A DNA stretch of 64,000 nt from Phenylobacterium montanum (GTDB lineage Bacteria > Pseudomonadota > Alphaproteobacteria > Caulobacterales > Caulobacteraceae). The number at the start of each line of letters is the position of its first letter. The first letter of the stretch is position 1. The position numbers and the translations under genes were made by a program. The stretch is from the NCBI RefSeq assembly GCF_018135625.1, contig NZ_CP073078.1, positions 5,054,501-5,118,500 of the forward strand. The letters are read 5' to 3'. The notes beneath the pieces were generated by a model, which saw only the letters and a program-made list of their open reading frames with translations, made no database searches and was not told the origin of the DNA. Shown here piece after piece: positions 42,862-51,834 of the stretch.

Positions 42862-43341
42862 TCAGGCCTCGTATTCCTTGACCTGCTTTTCCAGCTCGCC
42901 CAGCAGCACCTTGGCGGTGGGGTGGTCATCGTCGCGGACGTTGCCGCGGACGGCGGCCTTGATGGCGTCGATGTGGGCGTCGACCAGGAACAGGGGGGCC
43001 TTGAGGCGGGTCACCGGGTCGTCGGTCAGGCGGCACAGGGAGGCGGCGATGCGGGTCACCAGCGGGTAGCCATAGGTCGAGCCCAGGCCCTTCAGGTCGT
43101 GGGCGCGGAAATACAGGGTCTCGGCGGTCTCGGCGTTGTAGCCCTCGGCGCGGACCTTCTCGCGGGCGGCGTCCAGCTTGGTCAGCTCGTCCTGCATCCA
43201 CTGGTCGAAGTTCGAGGACAGGCCCTTGAGCGCCGCTTCGGCCTTGGCCAGCGCCGCAGGATCGATTCCACCGAGCCGACCCCCAAGTTTCAGCTTGAGA
43301 TTATTCGACGGTGGTATCATCTGGGCAGGCTGATGGCTCAC
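42862..43341 (-). CDS. Standalone histidine phosphotransfer (HPt) domain protein
   Basis: A 159-residue protein from GTG 43341, with a GGAGA site about ten bases upstream; a longer frame to 43419 is possible. YFRAHDLKGLGSTYGYP holds the phosphoacceptor His followed by the Lys-Gly of HPt domains, on a four-helix bundle. Such proteins relay phosphate between a hybrid kinase receiver and a response regulator. No kinase or regulator adjoins it. The hybrid kinase-like protein of this window (34.5-36.2 kb) cannot be its donor by standard chemistry because its receiver lacks the Asp. Confidence 0.85.
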   Translation of the reverse strand: MSHQPAQMIPPSNNLKLKLGGRLGGIDPAALAKAEAALKGLSSNFDQWMQDELTKLDAAREKVRAEGYNAETAETLYFRAHDLKGLGSTYGYPLVTRIAASLCRLTDDPVTRLKAPLFLVDAHIDAIKAAVRGNVRDDDHPTAKVLLGELEKQVKEYEA

Positions 43342-43434
43342 GGGCGATTCTCCACTGGGCACGCCGAATCTGTTGGCCGATAAACTAGCCACAGAACTTT
43401 CCCATCCCAACCTTAACAAGTGGTGAGACCGGCC

Positions 43435-44247
43435 CTAGTCGGTGAACTGCTCGGCGAGCACTCGCTCTTCCAATCCGCGTCCGGCGTCGAACAGCATCGC
43501 CAGTTTCAAATCGCGATTTTCAACGATTTCAACGCGTTCTATGTCGCGGACTTCGTAGTTGTCGGCCACGGCCGAGACCGGCCGCTTGTCCGCCTCCACT
43601 ACTTCTACGGTAACCTTGGCCGTGTGCGGCAAAAGCGCGCCCCTCCATCGGCGAGGCCGGAAGGCGCTGATCGGGGTCAGGGCGAGCACACGCGCATCGA
43701 GGGGAATGATCGGGCCGTGCGCCGAAAGGTTGTAGGCGGTCGAGCCCGCCGGGGTCGACAAAAGCACCCCGTCGCAGACCAGCTCGTCCATGCGCACCTT
43801 GCCGTCGATGATGATGCGCAGCTTGGCGGTCTGGCGGGTCTGGCGCAGCAGCGAGACTTCGTTGATCGCCAGGGCCGACTGGCGCACGCCGTCGCGGCCG
43901 GTGGCGACCATGGCCAGGGGATGGATCACCGCCGGCTCGGCGGCGTTGATCCGCTCCAGCAGCCGGTCCTCGACATATTCGTTCATCAAAAAGCCGACCG
44001 AGCCCTGGTTCATGCCGTAGATCGGCCGGTCGGAGCCGAGGTTGCGGTGCAGGGTCTCGAGCATGAAGCCGTCGCCGCCCAGGGCCACGACGACCTGGGC
44101 CTCGCTTTCGGCGAGGTCGCCATAGCGTTCGGCGAGACGGGCCCGGGCCGCCTGGGCGTCCGGCCGGTCGCTGGCCACGAAGGCCAGGCGCGTGATCTTG
44201 GCGGGACGCACGTTCATCGGGGGGCGCGGGTCATGGCCGAATGACAT
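43435..44247 (-). CDS. nadK: NAD kinase
   Basis: A 270-residue ATP-NAD kinase. The diagnostic [12 protein letters not shown] holds the GGDG motif; [34 protein letters not shown] and [17 protein letters not shown] follow, the last binding NAD. It phosphorylates NAD to NADP. ATG 44217, ten residues inside, is an alternative start close to the conserved sequence. It lies 21 bases after the DUF2336 gene, on the same strand, so the two are probably co-transcribed. Confidence 0.94.
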   Translation of the reverse strand: MSFGHDPRPPMNVRPAKITRLAFVASDRPDAQAARARLAERYGDLAESEAQVVVALGGDGFMLETLHRNLGSDRPIYGMNQGSVGFLMNEYVEDRLLERINAAEPAVIHPLAMVATGRDGVRQSALAINEVSLLRQTRQTAKLRIIIDGKVRMDELVCDGVLLSTPAGSTAYNLSAHGPIIPLDARVLALTPISAFRPRRWRGALLPHTAKVTVEVVEADKRPVSAVADNYEVRDIERVEIVENRDLKLAMLFDAGRGLEERVLAEQFTD

Positions 44248-44268
44248 GAGCCGCCCTGATGGCGCTTG

Positions 44269-45384
44269 TCAAACCTCGGAAATGGCTTTGCGGAAGGCGG
44301 CGGCCGCCAGATCGGCCTGATCCGGCCGGAAAGCGTCGAAGGCGCGGCGTGCGCGCTGGGCGTCGCCGCCCGGCTTGCCGGCGTTGGCGTTCCTGACCAG
44401 GCCCAGCAGGGTGGCGAAGGCGCTGCGGTCGACGCCCACCCCGGCGCAGGCCAGGGCCAGGTATTCGGGCCGGTCGAGCTCGGTCGCCTTCTTGACGTCC
44501 TTGAGGGCGTAGCCGCCCAGCGTCGCCAGGGCGGCGCGGAACAGGGACATGCGCTGTTCGCGCAAGGACCGCAGCAGGTAGCTGGATTTGAGCTGGCCGG
44601 CGGCGTGCAGCTTGGCGATCAGCCGCATGTCGACCTCGTCCTGGTCGTCGATCACCAGCGGCTTCCAGCCGTCGACCTTGATGGCGCCCGGATGGGCGTG
44701 GGCCTCGCCGACCGCTTCGGCCAGCGCCTTGTCGAGCGCTGCGGGATCGACGCGGAAGCGGGTGACGATCGCCGAGCGCAGCGACTGGCCGACCCACAGA
44801 TAGAGCCGCTCGGCCAAATCGCCGGTCAGGCGCGGGTGGCGCACCAGGGGCGAGCGCATGCCGGTGATGTGCTGGCTGGCCTCGACCAGGGCCCCCATGG
44901 CCTCGGGCGAGACCTCGGCGGTGTCGTTTGAGGCCAGGGCGGTCAGGACGGCCGGCTCGGCCTGGCTGAGGATCGATTCCACCACCGGCGCGCTGATCGC
45001 CGGGCGGCGGGCGACCTCGATCTGGTGCTCGACCGTGGCCTCGACCAGGATGCGGACGAGGTCGGCGTCCTTGAGCACCGGGCTGGTGGCGATCACCGGC
45101 CGGGCGATCTCGATCTCGTCGCGGGCCAGGAGGTTGACCAGGGATTCCGGCGGCCATTCGGCGTGCGACAGGCGCTCGGCCAGGGCCAGGCGGATGTCGT
45201 GCTCGGCGTCGGCGACCAGGCTCATGAAGATGGAGCCCAAGAGTTCCTGGATCACCGGGTCGTTCGGGCTGGGCCGGGTCTTGCCGCAGAGATCCGCGAT
45301 CGCCAGCATCAGGCGCTCGCGATCGGCCGGCGCGCGGCTGCGGGCCAGCTCCCTCAAATCTCGGGCCGAATGCACGGCGCCCAA
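44269..45384 (-). CDS. DUF2336 domain-containing protein (2 of 2)
   Basis: A 371-residue helical protein of the same family as the gene at 36489. Shared blocks include LLARDEIEIARPVIATSPVL, ADLVRILVEAT and LKSSYLLRSLREQRMSLFRA, in the same order as in the other copy, though identity is low, so the duplication is old. Function is unknown; the fold suggests a scaffold. It lies directly upstream of nadK on the same strand. The palindrome CCCTA-N3-TAGGG about 60 bases upstream may mark its promoter region. Confidence 0.86.
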   Translation of the reverse strand: MGAVHSARDLRELARSRAPADRERLMLAIADLCGKTRPSPNDPVIQELLGSIFMSLVADAEHDIRLALAERLSHAEWPPESLVNLLARDEIEIARPVIATSPVLKDADLVRILVEATVEHQIEVARRPAISAPVVESILSQAEPAVLTALASNDTAEVSPEAMGALVEASQHITGMRSPLVRHPRLTGDLAERLYLWVGQSLRSAIVTRFRVDPAALDKALAEAVGEAHAHPGAIKVDGWKPLVIDDQDEVDMRLIAKLHAAGQLKSSYLLRSLREQRMSLFRAALATLGGYALKDVKKATELDRPEYLALACAGVGVDRSAFATLLGLVRNANAGKPGGDAQRARRAFDAFRPDQADLAAAAFRKAISEV

Positions 45385-45528
45385 TCAGATCCTCCGCGAA
45401 TCCCAAGGCCCACAAGATGTGAGACTCGCGTGAAGACTACCCTAACATAGGGTTTAGCGGCGCCCGCGGCCTTGACGCGGGGCCCTGCGGGCGCGAGTCT
45501 GATCGCAGATAACCCACCTGAAACTACT

Positions 45529-45545
45529 CGATCTTCAGGAGATCG
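45529..45545 (+). promoter_or_regulatory. Short inverted repeat enclosing the ribosome-binding site of the aldolase gene
   Basis: CGATCT (45529-45534) and AGATCG (45540-45545) are perfect arms around TCAGG, and the Shine-Dalgarno core AGGAG (45537-45541) straddles the loop and right arm. The start codon follows two bases after the stem. If the RNA folds, ribosome access would be reduced, so the stem may set or tune translation. The stem is short. Confidence 0.35.
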
Positions 45546-45547
45546 CC

Positions 45548-46324
45548 ATGGCCGACGGATCAGTCGCGAACATCACCTCCTTGCGCGGCAAGGTCAGCGA
45601 GGAGGAGTGGAAGGCGCGGGTGGACCTGGCCGCCCTCTACCGGCTGGTGGCCCTGCATGGCTGGGACGACGCCATCTTCACCCACATCTCCGCCCGCCTG
45701 CCGGGGCCGGAGCATCAGTTCCTGATCAATCCCTACGGCATGTATTTCGGCGAGATGACCGCCTCGGCCCTGGTCAAGGTCGACCTGGACGGCAACATCA
45801 TCCAGGAGACGCCCTACTTCATCAATCCGGCGGGGTTCACCATCCACTCGGCCATCCACGCCGCGCGCGAGGACGCCCACTTCGTCATGCACCTGCACAC
45901 CGACCAGGGCGTGGCGGTGGCCGCCCAGGCCGAGGGGCTCTTGCCCCTGTCGCAGCACGCCCTGATCGTGATGCCGTCCCTGGCCTATCATGACTACGAG
46001 GGCATCGCCCTGAACCTGGACGAGCGCGAGCGCCTGGTCGCCGACCTCGGGACCAAGAACCTGATGCTGCTGCGCAACCACGGCACCCTGTCGGCCGGCT
46101 CGACCGCGGCGGAGTGCTGGATGGGCATGTTCTACCTGGAGCGCGCCTGCAAGCAGCAGGTGATGGCCCTGTCGGCCGGCCGCGACAAGGTGCTGATCGC
46201 GCCGCAGGCGGCCCAGGCCGAAGTGTCGAGCCAGATCAGCCGCGGCATGGGCGCCATCGGCATGCTGGCCTGGCCGGGCGCCCTGCGCTCGCTGGACCGC
46301 GCGCTGCCGGGGTATGACGCTTAG
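45548..46324 (+). CDS. Class II aldolase/adducin family protein
   Basis: A 258-residue protein of the zinc-dependent aldolase/adducin family. FTHISARLPG is the phosphate-binding-like start, HLHTDQG holds two metal-binding His, and LLRNHGTLSAG the third. This group, about 250 residues with LPGPEHQFLINPYGM, is common in proteobacteria and is distinct from FucA and AraD; its substrate is not established. ATG 45548 has CAGGAG at the right distance, located in a small stem. The cytochrome c gene is convergent. Confidence 0.9.
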   Translation: MADGSVANITSLRGKVSEEEWKARVDLAALYRLVALHGWDDAIFTHISARLPGPEHQFLINPYGMYFGEMTASALVKVDLDGNIIQETPYFINPAGFTIHSAIHAAREDAHFVMHLHTDQGVAVAAQAEGLLPLSQHALIVMPSLAYHDYEGIALNLDERERLVADLGTKNLMLLRNHGTLSAGSTAAECWMGMFYLERACKQQVMALSAGRDKVLIAPQAAQAEVSSQISRGMGAIGMLAWPGALRSLDRALPGYDA

Positions 46325-46327
46325 GCT

Positions 46328-46825
46328 TTACTTGGCCGGCGTGGTCTGAACCGCCAGGTAGCCGATCAGATCCGCCCGGTCCTTGGGGTCCTTCAGGCCG
46401 GCGAAGGTCATCTTGGTGTTCGCGATCATGGCCCGCGGGTCGGTGATCCAGGTGTTGACGTGGTCGGCGTCCCAGGTGAACGACTGGGCCTTCATGCCAT
46501 CGGAATAGTCGTAGTCGGCCTTGCTCCCGGCCTTGCGCCCGAACACGCCGTAGAGGTTCGGCCCGGTCATGTTCGGCCCGCCCTGGGTGGCGGTATGGCA
46601 GGCGGCGCACTGGGCGAACTTGTGCTTGCCGTTCTCCAGGTCGGCGTTCTGGTAGGCGGCCGGCAGGGTCGCCAGGATCGCCTTGGCCTGCTCCGGCGTC
46701 GGCTCGCTGGGCGTCGCAGCCGGCGCGGCGGCCTGTTCCGGCGCCGAGGAGGCCGCCTGCTGTTTGTTGCAGGCGCCCAGCAGGGCGACGGCGGCAAAGA
46801 CCAGAACGGCGGGCGAACGGCGCAT
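46328..46825 (-). CDS. Lipoprotein cytochrome c (class I)
   Basis: A 165-residue protein. The lipobox ALLGAC gives a lipid-anchored Cys at residue 19; an Ala/Pro-rich linker follows, then FAQCAACHTATQGG with the haem-binding CxxCH. TGPNLYGVFGRKAGS is the class I signature after the haem, and NTKMTFAGLKD carries the probable Met axial ligand. It is a small electron carrier held at the periplasmic face of the membrane. It converges on the aldolase gene with only three bases between. Confidence 0.93.
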   Translation of the reverse strand: MRRSPAVLVFAAVALLGACNKQQAASSAPEQAAAPAATPSEPTPEQAKAILATLPAAYQNADLENGKHKFAQCAACHTATQGGPNMTGPNLYGVFGRKAGSKADYDYSDGMKAQSFTWDADHVNTWITDPRAMIANTKMTFAGLKDPKDRADLIGYLAVQTTPAK

Positions 46826-46902
46826 GGATGGGCTCCTGAAGCCTTGGCGGAAACGGCAGGGAACCTAGCGCGGCTACGCCATGACGCAACGCCTGATCGG
46901 GG

Positions 46903-47334
46903 TCAGTCTTCGCCCCGCGGCCGGCCGCGCATGCTCTTCACCCCGGCGCGCCGCGTCTTGCCCTCCAGCCGCTTCAGCTTGGAGGCGTAGGTCGGCCTGG
47001 TCGGGCGGCGGGCCTTTGGCCGGTGCGCGGCCTGGCGGATCAGGTCGACCAGGCGCGCCAGGGCGTCCTGCCGGTTCATCTCCTGCGAGCGGCTGTTCTG
47101 GGCGAACAGCACCAGCACCCCCTCCTGGGTCGCGCGGCTGCCGGCGAGCGCGATCAGCCGTTGCTTGACGTCCTCCGGCAGGCTGGGCGAGGCGGCGACG
47201 TCGAAGCGCAGCTCGACCGCGGTGCTGGTCTTGTTGACGTGCTGACCGCCAGGCCCCGAGGCGCGGACGGCGCGCCAGGCGATCTCGTCCTCGTCGATGG
47301 AGAGCGAGGGGGTGATTTCGAGCGGGGTCGGCAT
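46903..47334 (-). CDS. arfB: Alternative ribosome-rescue factor ArfB (YaeJ/ICT1 family)
   Basis: A 143-residue peptidyl-tRNA hydrolase that frees ribosomes stalled on non-stop mRNA. The catalytic GGQ is in ASGPGGQHVNKTSTAVELRF, and the strongly basic C-terminal tail (KARRPTRPTYASKLKRLEG onward) is the part that inserts into the empty mRNA channel. Length is normal and the tail is complete, so ArfB rather than full RF2 is certain. It follows the lipoprotein gene on the same strand by six bases. Confidence 0.94.
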   Translation of the reverse strand: MPTPLEITPSLSIDEDEIAWRAVRASGPGGQHVNKTSTAVELRFDVAASPSLPEDVKQRLIALAGSRATQEGVLVLFAQNSRSQEMNRQDALARLVDLIRQAAHRPKARRPTRPTYASKLKRLEGKTRRAGVKSMRGRPRGED

Positions 47335-47340
47335 CGGGCT

Positions 47341-47847
47341 TTAAGGCGTCAGGCGCACCTGCTGGGTTTCGCCCAGGCGCAAGGGAACTTCTTGCATCAC
47401 CGCGAATTCCTCCTGGCCGCGCACCGGATGGTCCAGCCGCACCCGGGTGACCACGAAATAGATCCCGGCCTTGAGGTTCGAGAAGGCGAAGCGGCCATCG
47501 GCGGCGCATTGGGTGGAATCGACAAGAGGTTCGGTGGAGGGCGGCGCCTTGGCCGCCCGCGCCTTGACCGTGGCGATCGAGGTCATAGCGTGGCTGGCGG
47601 AGCCATAGAGGGCGGTCATGCGCGCACGCGCGCCAGGCGTGGCGGCCATCAGGGCCACCGACTGGCCGGCGCAGGTGGCCAGGGCGCCGCTGGCGGTGTG
47701 GAAGGCGCCGAAGCCGGTGATCGAGCCGTATTCCATCGTCGGTGGCGGCGGGGGCGGCGGCGCGGAGACGGACGGCGCCGATGGGCCGACCGTCTCGCAG
47801 CCGGCCAAGAGCAGGGCGAACAACAGGGTGTAACTGGCCCGGGACAT
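47341..47847 (-). CDS. Lipoprotein with proline-rich linker, function unknown
   Basis: A 168-residue predicted lipoprotein: LLFALLLAGC is a lipobox with the Cys at about residue 17, followed by a run of prolines (PPPPPPP). The rest contains ADGRFAFSNLKAGIYFVV, which resembles the beta-sandwich of carboxypeptidase-regulatory-like domains. Two other cysteines may form a disulfide. It precedes arfB by six bases, so the two are likely co-transcribed. No function is assigned. Confidence 0.7.
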   Translation of the reverse strand: MSRASYTLLFALLLAGCETVGPSAPSVSAPPPPPPPTMEYGSITGFGAFHTASGALATCAGQSVALMAATPGARARMTALYGSASHAMTSIATVKARAAKAPPSTEPLVDSTQCAADGRFAFSNLKAGIYFVVTRVRLDHPVRGQEEFAVMQEVPLRLGETQQVRLTP

Positions 47848-47898
47848 CGAAAAGGCTCCAAACGCGGGGGTTGACCATATCGGTCCGCCCCGGCCGCG

Positions 47899-48474
47899 TC
47901 ACCTGGGGGGCTTGGGCGGCAGGGATGCGCGCTCGGCGGGGGTGTTGGCGCCGGACAGGCGCGCCTCGGCGCCGTCCGGGCAGGGCAGTCGCGCCAGGCC
48001 CAGGCGCTCGGCCAGCCGCCGCAGGGGCCAGTCCGCTTCCGCGTCCGGCGGCAGGGGCGCGCAAGGCGCCGTCATCGGCAGGGGAAAGCCTTCGAACATC
48101 GCCCCAGGGGCCGGCGCCGCCAGCAGGGGCGCCAGGTCTGTAGCGGTGAGCGTCGGAGCGTCGACCGCCAGCACCAGGCCGCGATCGAAGCCCTGGGCGG
48201 CCAGGGCGGCGAGGCCGGCCAGCACCCCGGCGACCGGGCCGGCAAAGGGGCTGGGATCGGGCACGAACGGCAGGCCGTAGTCGCCGCCGGCGGTCAGCAC
48301 CAGGGCCGCGCCGGCCTCTCGTGCGGTCTCCGCCACGGCGTCCACCGCCCGGCGGCCGCCCCAGTCCAGAAGCGCCTTGTCCGCGCCCATGCGGCTGGAG
48401 CGGCCGCCGACCAGGATCACCGCGCCGAAGGGCCCGGCGGAAGGCGGTTCTGAGGTGGTCGCGCGGCTGGCCAT
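47899..48474 (-). CDS. mobA: Molybdenum cofactor guanylyltransferase
   Basis: A 191-residue nucleotidyltransferase. [22 protein letters not shown] is the GTP-binding N-terminal motif of MobA, and [19 protein letters not shown] is the second, metal-binding, block. It adds GMP to molybdopterin to make the bis-MGD form used by DMSO-reductase-type enzymes. The C-terminal third is short and Pro-rich. The gene stands between the GGDEF-EAL gene and the lipoprotein gene on the same strand; other moa/moe genes are not nearby. Confidence 0.9.
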   Translation of the reverse strand: MASRATTSEPPSAGPFGAVILVGGRSSRMGADKALLDWGGRRAVDAVAETAREAGAALVLTAGGDYGLPFVPDPSPFAGPVAGVLAGLAALAAQGFDRGLVLAVDAPTLTATDLAPLLAAPAPGAMFEGFPLPMTAPCAPLPPDAEADWPLRRLAERLGLARLPCPDGAEARLSGANTPAERASLPPKPPR

Positions 48475-48522
48475 GCCCCAAGCTTGTCCCCGATGGGGGC
48501 CAGGGCGCGCAAGAGGTTGTCG

Positions 48523-50898
48523 CTATCCGGCGGCGGCGCGCGCCGGCTCCGCCTCGTCCTCCAGGGTGGTGAAGGCGCTGATGTCGCCGGGCTTGCCGAA
48601 CAGGAATCCCTGCGCCTCCGCGCATAGCTCATTGGACAGGAATTCCAGCTCGGCCTGGGATTCCACCCCCTCGGCGATCACCGTCAGGTTCAGGCCTCGC
48701 GCCAGGCCGACGATGGCGCGCACGATGGCCGCCGCCTGGTCGTTACAGTGCACGTTGCGCACAAAGGACTGGTCGATCTTGATCTTGTCGAAGGGGAAGG
48801 CGCGCAGGTTCGACAGCGACGAGTACCCGGTGCCGAAGTCGTCCATGGCGATCTTGACCCCCAGGGCCTTGATCTGGCGCAGGGCGTGGAGCGCGTGGCC
48901 GAAATCCTGGATCAGCGCGGTCTCGGTGATCTCCAGCTCCAGCCGGTGCGGGGCGAGGCCGGTCTCCAAGAGCACCTCGTGCACCAGGCTGGCGAGGCTT
49001 GCGGAATGCAGCTGAACGCCCGAGAGGTTCACCGCCACCTGCAGGGGCTTCTCCCAGGTCGCCGCCTCGCGGCAGGCCTGGCGCAGCACCCATTCGCCGA
49101 TGGTCAGGATCAGGCCGCTCTCCTCGGCGATGGGGATGAATACGCCGGGGGACACCAGGCCGCGGGCGGAGTGGTTCCAGCGCAGCAGGGCCTCGAAGCC
49201 GAACACCTCGCCCGAGGGGATGGTGGTCTGGGGCTGATAGACCACGCTCAGCTCGCCGCGGGAAATGGCGTGGCGCAGGTCGAATTCGAGCACCTGGCGC
49301 TCGCGCAGCTCCGCGCCGATGCCGGCCTCGAAGAAGCGGTAGGCGCCGCGACCGTCCTCCTTGGCGCGATAGAGGGCCGCGTCGGCGTTGCGGATCAAGG
49401 TGCTGGGCGTGTCGCCGTCGCCGGGATAGAGGGCGATGCCGATGCTGACGCCGACCAGGGTCGACTGGTCCTCCAGTGTGAATTCCGGGATCAGCGAGGC
49501 CAGGATCTGCTCGCTGAGCAGGGCCAGGTCGCCAGGCCTGCAGGCGCCCAGGCGGATGATCGCGAACTCGTCCCCGCCCAGGCGGGCGAACACGTCGTCC
49601 TCGTCCAGAAGTTCGGAAACCCGGGAGCCGACCGCCTGCAGCACGGCGTCGCCGGCGGCGTGGCCGAACACGTCGTTGACCTGCTTGAAGCGGTCCAGGT
49701 CCAGGCACAGCACGGCGAACGCATCGCCCTTGCGCCGGTGGCGCTCGAATTCGCGTTCCAGCCGCTCGTTGAAGTGGGCGCGATTGGGCAGGCCGGTCAG
49801 GGCGTCGTGATGAGCCAGGAAGCGGATCTGGGCCTCGGCCTGGTTGCGGGCTCTGAGGTCGCGCACCGCCACGCCCTGATGCGGCTTGCCGCCATAGGGC
49901 ATGGTGCGGGCGATCAACTCGACGGCGATGGGTTCGCCAGACCGGGAGGTCAGGGTCGTTTCCAGCCGGGCGCCTTCGGCTCCGTCGAGAGGCTCCAGGG
50001 CGCCTTCGTCGAACAGGGCGTCCAGGCGGGTCCCGATCAGCTGGCCCTCGGCCGCGCCGATCAGAGTCTCGAAGCTCTTGTTGGCGGTGACGATCACCCC
50101 CTCGTCGCAGACCACCAACCCCTCGACGGCGGCGTTGGCCAGTTCGTGCAGCCGCCGGCGTTCGCCCAGCCGCTGTTGGCGGTCGTAGAGCAGGGCGGCC
50201 AGGCTGACGATCAACAGCGCCAGGGCGCCGGCGGTGACGCCGACGGCCACCCACGCGTCAGGCATGGCGCTGCGCGCGACGAGTACGCTCGGATCGGGCG
50301 CGATCGAGGCCGCGCCCATGGCGGTGAAGTGCAGGCCGCAGATGGCGAGGGTCAGGAGCAGCGCTGCGGAGGCCTGGGCGCGCAGGGCGCCGCCGCCGCG
50401 ATGGGCGACGCTCAGGGCCAGGGCGCCGAAGGCGACCCCGAGGACGATCGAGGCGGCGACCAGGCCGAAGTCCCAGCCCAGGTGACCCTCGACCTCGAAG
50501 GCGGCCATGCCCAGATAGTGCATCACGCCGATGGCGAGGCCGACCATGGCCCCGCCACAAGCGGGCGCCGCTGCGAAGCGGCGGTCGGAGGCGAGACTAT
50601 AGGCCAGGCCCAGGATGGTGATGGCGGCCGCGAGCGACAGCAGGGTCAGGCCGAGGTCGTAGCCGGTCCGCAGGTTCGGCTCGAAGGCCAGCATGGCCAC
50701 GAAGTGGGTGGCCCAGATGCCGATGCCGGTGACGATGGACGCGCCGGCGATCCAGACCACCCGCCGCCAACCGCTGAGGCTGGTCAGGCGCGGCAGCATG
50801 GAGACGGCGGCGGCGGAGGACAGCAGGCAGACCGTGGCGGCCAGCAGCACCAGGCGGAAATCATGGTGCTGTGTCAGGCAGGCATAGACTTTGAACAT
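48523..50898 (-). CDS. MHYT-PAS-GGDEF-EAL protein, putative c-di-GMP sensor enzyme
   Basis: A 791-residue membrane protein. Residues 10-215 form an MHYT domain with the motif repeated three times: WATHFVAMLAF, GVMHYLGMAAFEV and GLHFTAMGAAS, proposed to bind a copper ion and sense O2, CO or NO. A PAS-like segment follows. RLGGDEFAII and the preceding DLDRFKQVNDVFGHAAGD show an intact GGDEF diguanylate cyclase domain, and FGFEALLRW, ITETALIQDF and DDFGTGYSSLSNL an intact EAL phosphodiesterase domain. Both active sites look complete, so either or both activities are possible. It fits a signalling role in the motile-to-sessile switch. Confidence 0.93.
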   Translation of the reverse strand: MFKVYACLTQHHDFRLVLLAATVCLLSSAAAVSMLPRLTSLSGWRRVVWIAGASIVTGIGIWATHFVAMLAFEPNLRTGYDLGLTLLSLAAAITILGLAYSLASDRRFAAAPACGGAMVGLAIGVMHYLGMAAFEVEGHLGWDFGLVAASIVLGVAFGALALSVAHRGGGALRAQASAALLLTLAICGLHFTAMGAASIAPDPSVLVARSAMPDAWVAVGVTAGALALLIVSLAALLYDRQQRLGERRRLHELANAAVEGLVVCDEGVIVTANKSFETLIGAAEGQLIGTRLDALFDEGALEPLDGAEGARLETTLTSRSGEPIAVELIARTMPYGGKPHQGVAVRDLRARNQAEAQIRFLAHHDALTGLPNRAHFNERLEREFERHRRKGDAFAVLCLDLDRFKQVNDVFGHAAGDAVLQAVGSRVSELLDEDDVFARLGGDEFAIIRLGACRPGDLALLSEQILASLIPEFTLEDQSTLVGVSIGIALYPGDGDTPSTLIRNADAALYRAKEDGRGAYRFFEAGIGAELRERQVLEFDLRHAISRGELSVVYQPQTTIPSGEVFGFEALLRWNHSARGLVSPGVFIPIAEESGLILTIGEWVLRQACREAATWEKPLQVAVNLSGVQLHSASLASLVHEVLLETGLAPHRLELEITETALIQDFGHALHALRQIKALGVKIAMDDFGTGYSSLSNLRAFPFDKIKIDQSFVRNVHCNDQAAAIVRAIVGLARGLNLTVIAEGVESQAELEFLSNELCAEAQGFLFGKPGDISAFTTLEDEAEPARAAAG

Positions 50899-51115
50899 GA
50901 CCCGGCTTCGTTTCGCGCGCGCTTCTGCAGGTCGCTACGAACTAGGCTGTGACCCTCCACGAAATATGAATGCGTGTGGGTCAGGCGCGGTGACGGCTTC
51001 GGCTGAACCCTATGCTTTTCAGTGTCTTCACATCGGAGTACCGGAGGCGCCTGCGACAACTTGTCAGGCCGCCAAAGCCTTCAGCATACGGTCGAAAGTC
51101 GCATTTGCGCCGAGA

Positions 51116-51724
51116 TCAACCTGCGGCGCCCGCCGCCGCCAGCGCCTCGCGCACCCGGGCCAGGGCGGCCTCGGCCGGGGCGGTCTCGCCGAGGAGGTCG
51201 AAGGTGCGATAGAGGGCGAAGACGCAGTGGCCATGCACAGTGGCCACCAGCGATCGGGCCAGGGCGATCGCCTTGGCCGGGTCGGGCGAGGGCAGGGCGG
51301 CGGCGATCTCGGCGGCGACGATACCCATGATCTCAGTGGCGACGTCCTGGTACCACTGCGGCGCTGGCCCGCCGTCGGCCATGTGGTGCTCGTAGACCGC
51401 GATCCAGCTCTTGGGATTCTCCTCGGCGAATTCAAAGTAGCCGCGCACCAGGGCCTCGATGCGCCCGGCGGGATCTGCGGCCGCCAGGCGCTCGCGCAGG
51501 TCCTGGGCCCAGAGGCGCAAGGTGCGCGCATTGATGGCCACCATCAGCCCGTCATAGCTGCCGAACACGTTGTAGACCGTGCCGATCGAATAGCCGGCGC
51601 GCTTGGCGACATCACGGGCCGAAAACTTTGCCAGGCCCACCTCGGCCAGCTGGCGGCGGCCTTCGTCGACGAACAGGGTCTCCAGTTCGCTGCGGGTGTG
51701 GTCGGATCGGCGGCCCATCTTCAC
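51116..51724 (-). CDS. TetR/AcrR-family regulator of the adjacent ketoacyl-synthase operon
   Basis: A 202-residue repressor with helix-turn-helix FSARDVAKRAGYSIGTVYNVFG at residues 34-55, of the TetR type. The stop is at 51116, but a one-base shift near 51120 would continue into an open frame ending VDLGANATFDRMLKALAA, a natural-looking C-terminus, so the end may be frameshifted. ATG 51718 is an alternative start two residues in. The divergent synthase operon and two TTGAACAC-type palindromes in the shared promoter point to auto- and operon control. Confidence 0.9.
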   Translation of the reverse strand: MKMGRRSDHTRSELETLFVDEGRRQLAEVGLAKFSARDVAKRAGYSIGTVYNVFGSYDGLMVAINARTLRLWAQDLRERLAAADPAGRIEALVRGYFEFAEENPKSWIAVYEHHMADGGPAPQWYQDVATEIMGIVAAEIAAALPSPDPAKAIALARSLVATVHGHCVFALYRTFDLLGETAPAEAALARVREALAAAGAAG

Positions 51725-51729
51725 TCCAA

Positions 51730-51768
51730 TTGAACACTGTTCAAAAAACTAATTGAACACCGCTCAAT
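51730..51768. promoter_or_regulatory. Double TetR-type operator between the regulator and the synthase operon
   Basis: Site 1 (51730-51744) is TTGAACA C TGTTCAA, a perfect dyad. Site 2 (51753-51767) reads TTGAACACCGCTCAA and differs at only two of 15 positions. Starts are 23 bases apart, so the two lie on nearly the same helix face. They begin five bases upstream of the TetR start codon and lie 67 bases before the synthase start codon, the usual position for divergent repression. Confidence 0.8.
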
Positions 51769-51834
51769 TATGTGGTTCTCCTCTGTGGCGTCAAGCGGAA
51801 CCCTCCGCCCGACGTTTTGGAGAAACCCCTGACC

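Noticed and set aside
48748-50952. 734-residue plus-strand open frame opposite the GGDEF-EAL gene
   Set aside because: Shadow of an intact MHYT-GGDEF-EAL gene; residue composition is typical of antisense frames in GC-rich DNA.
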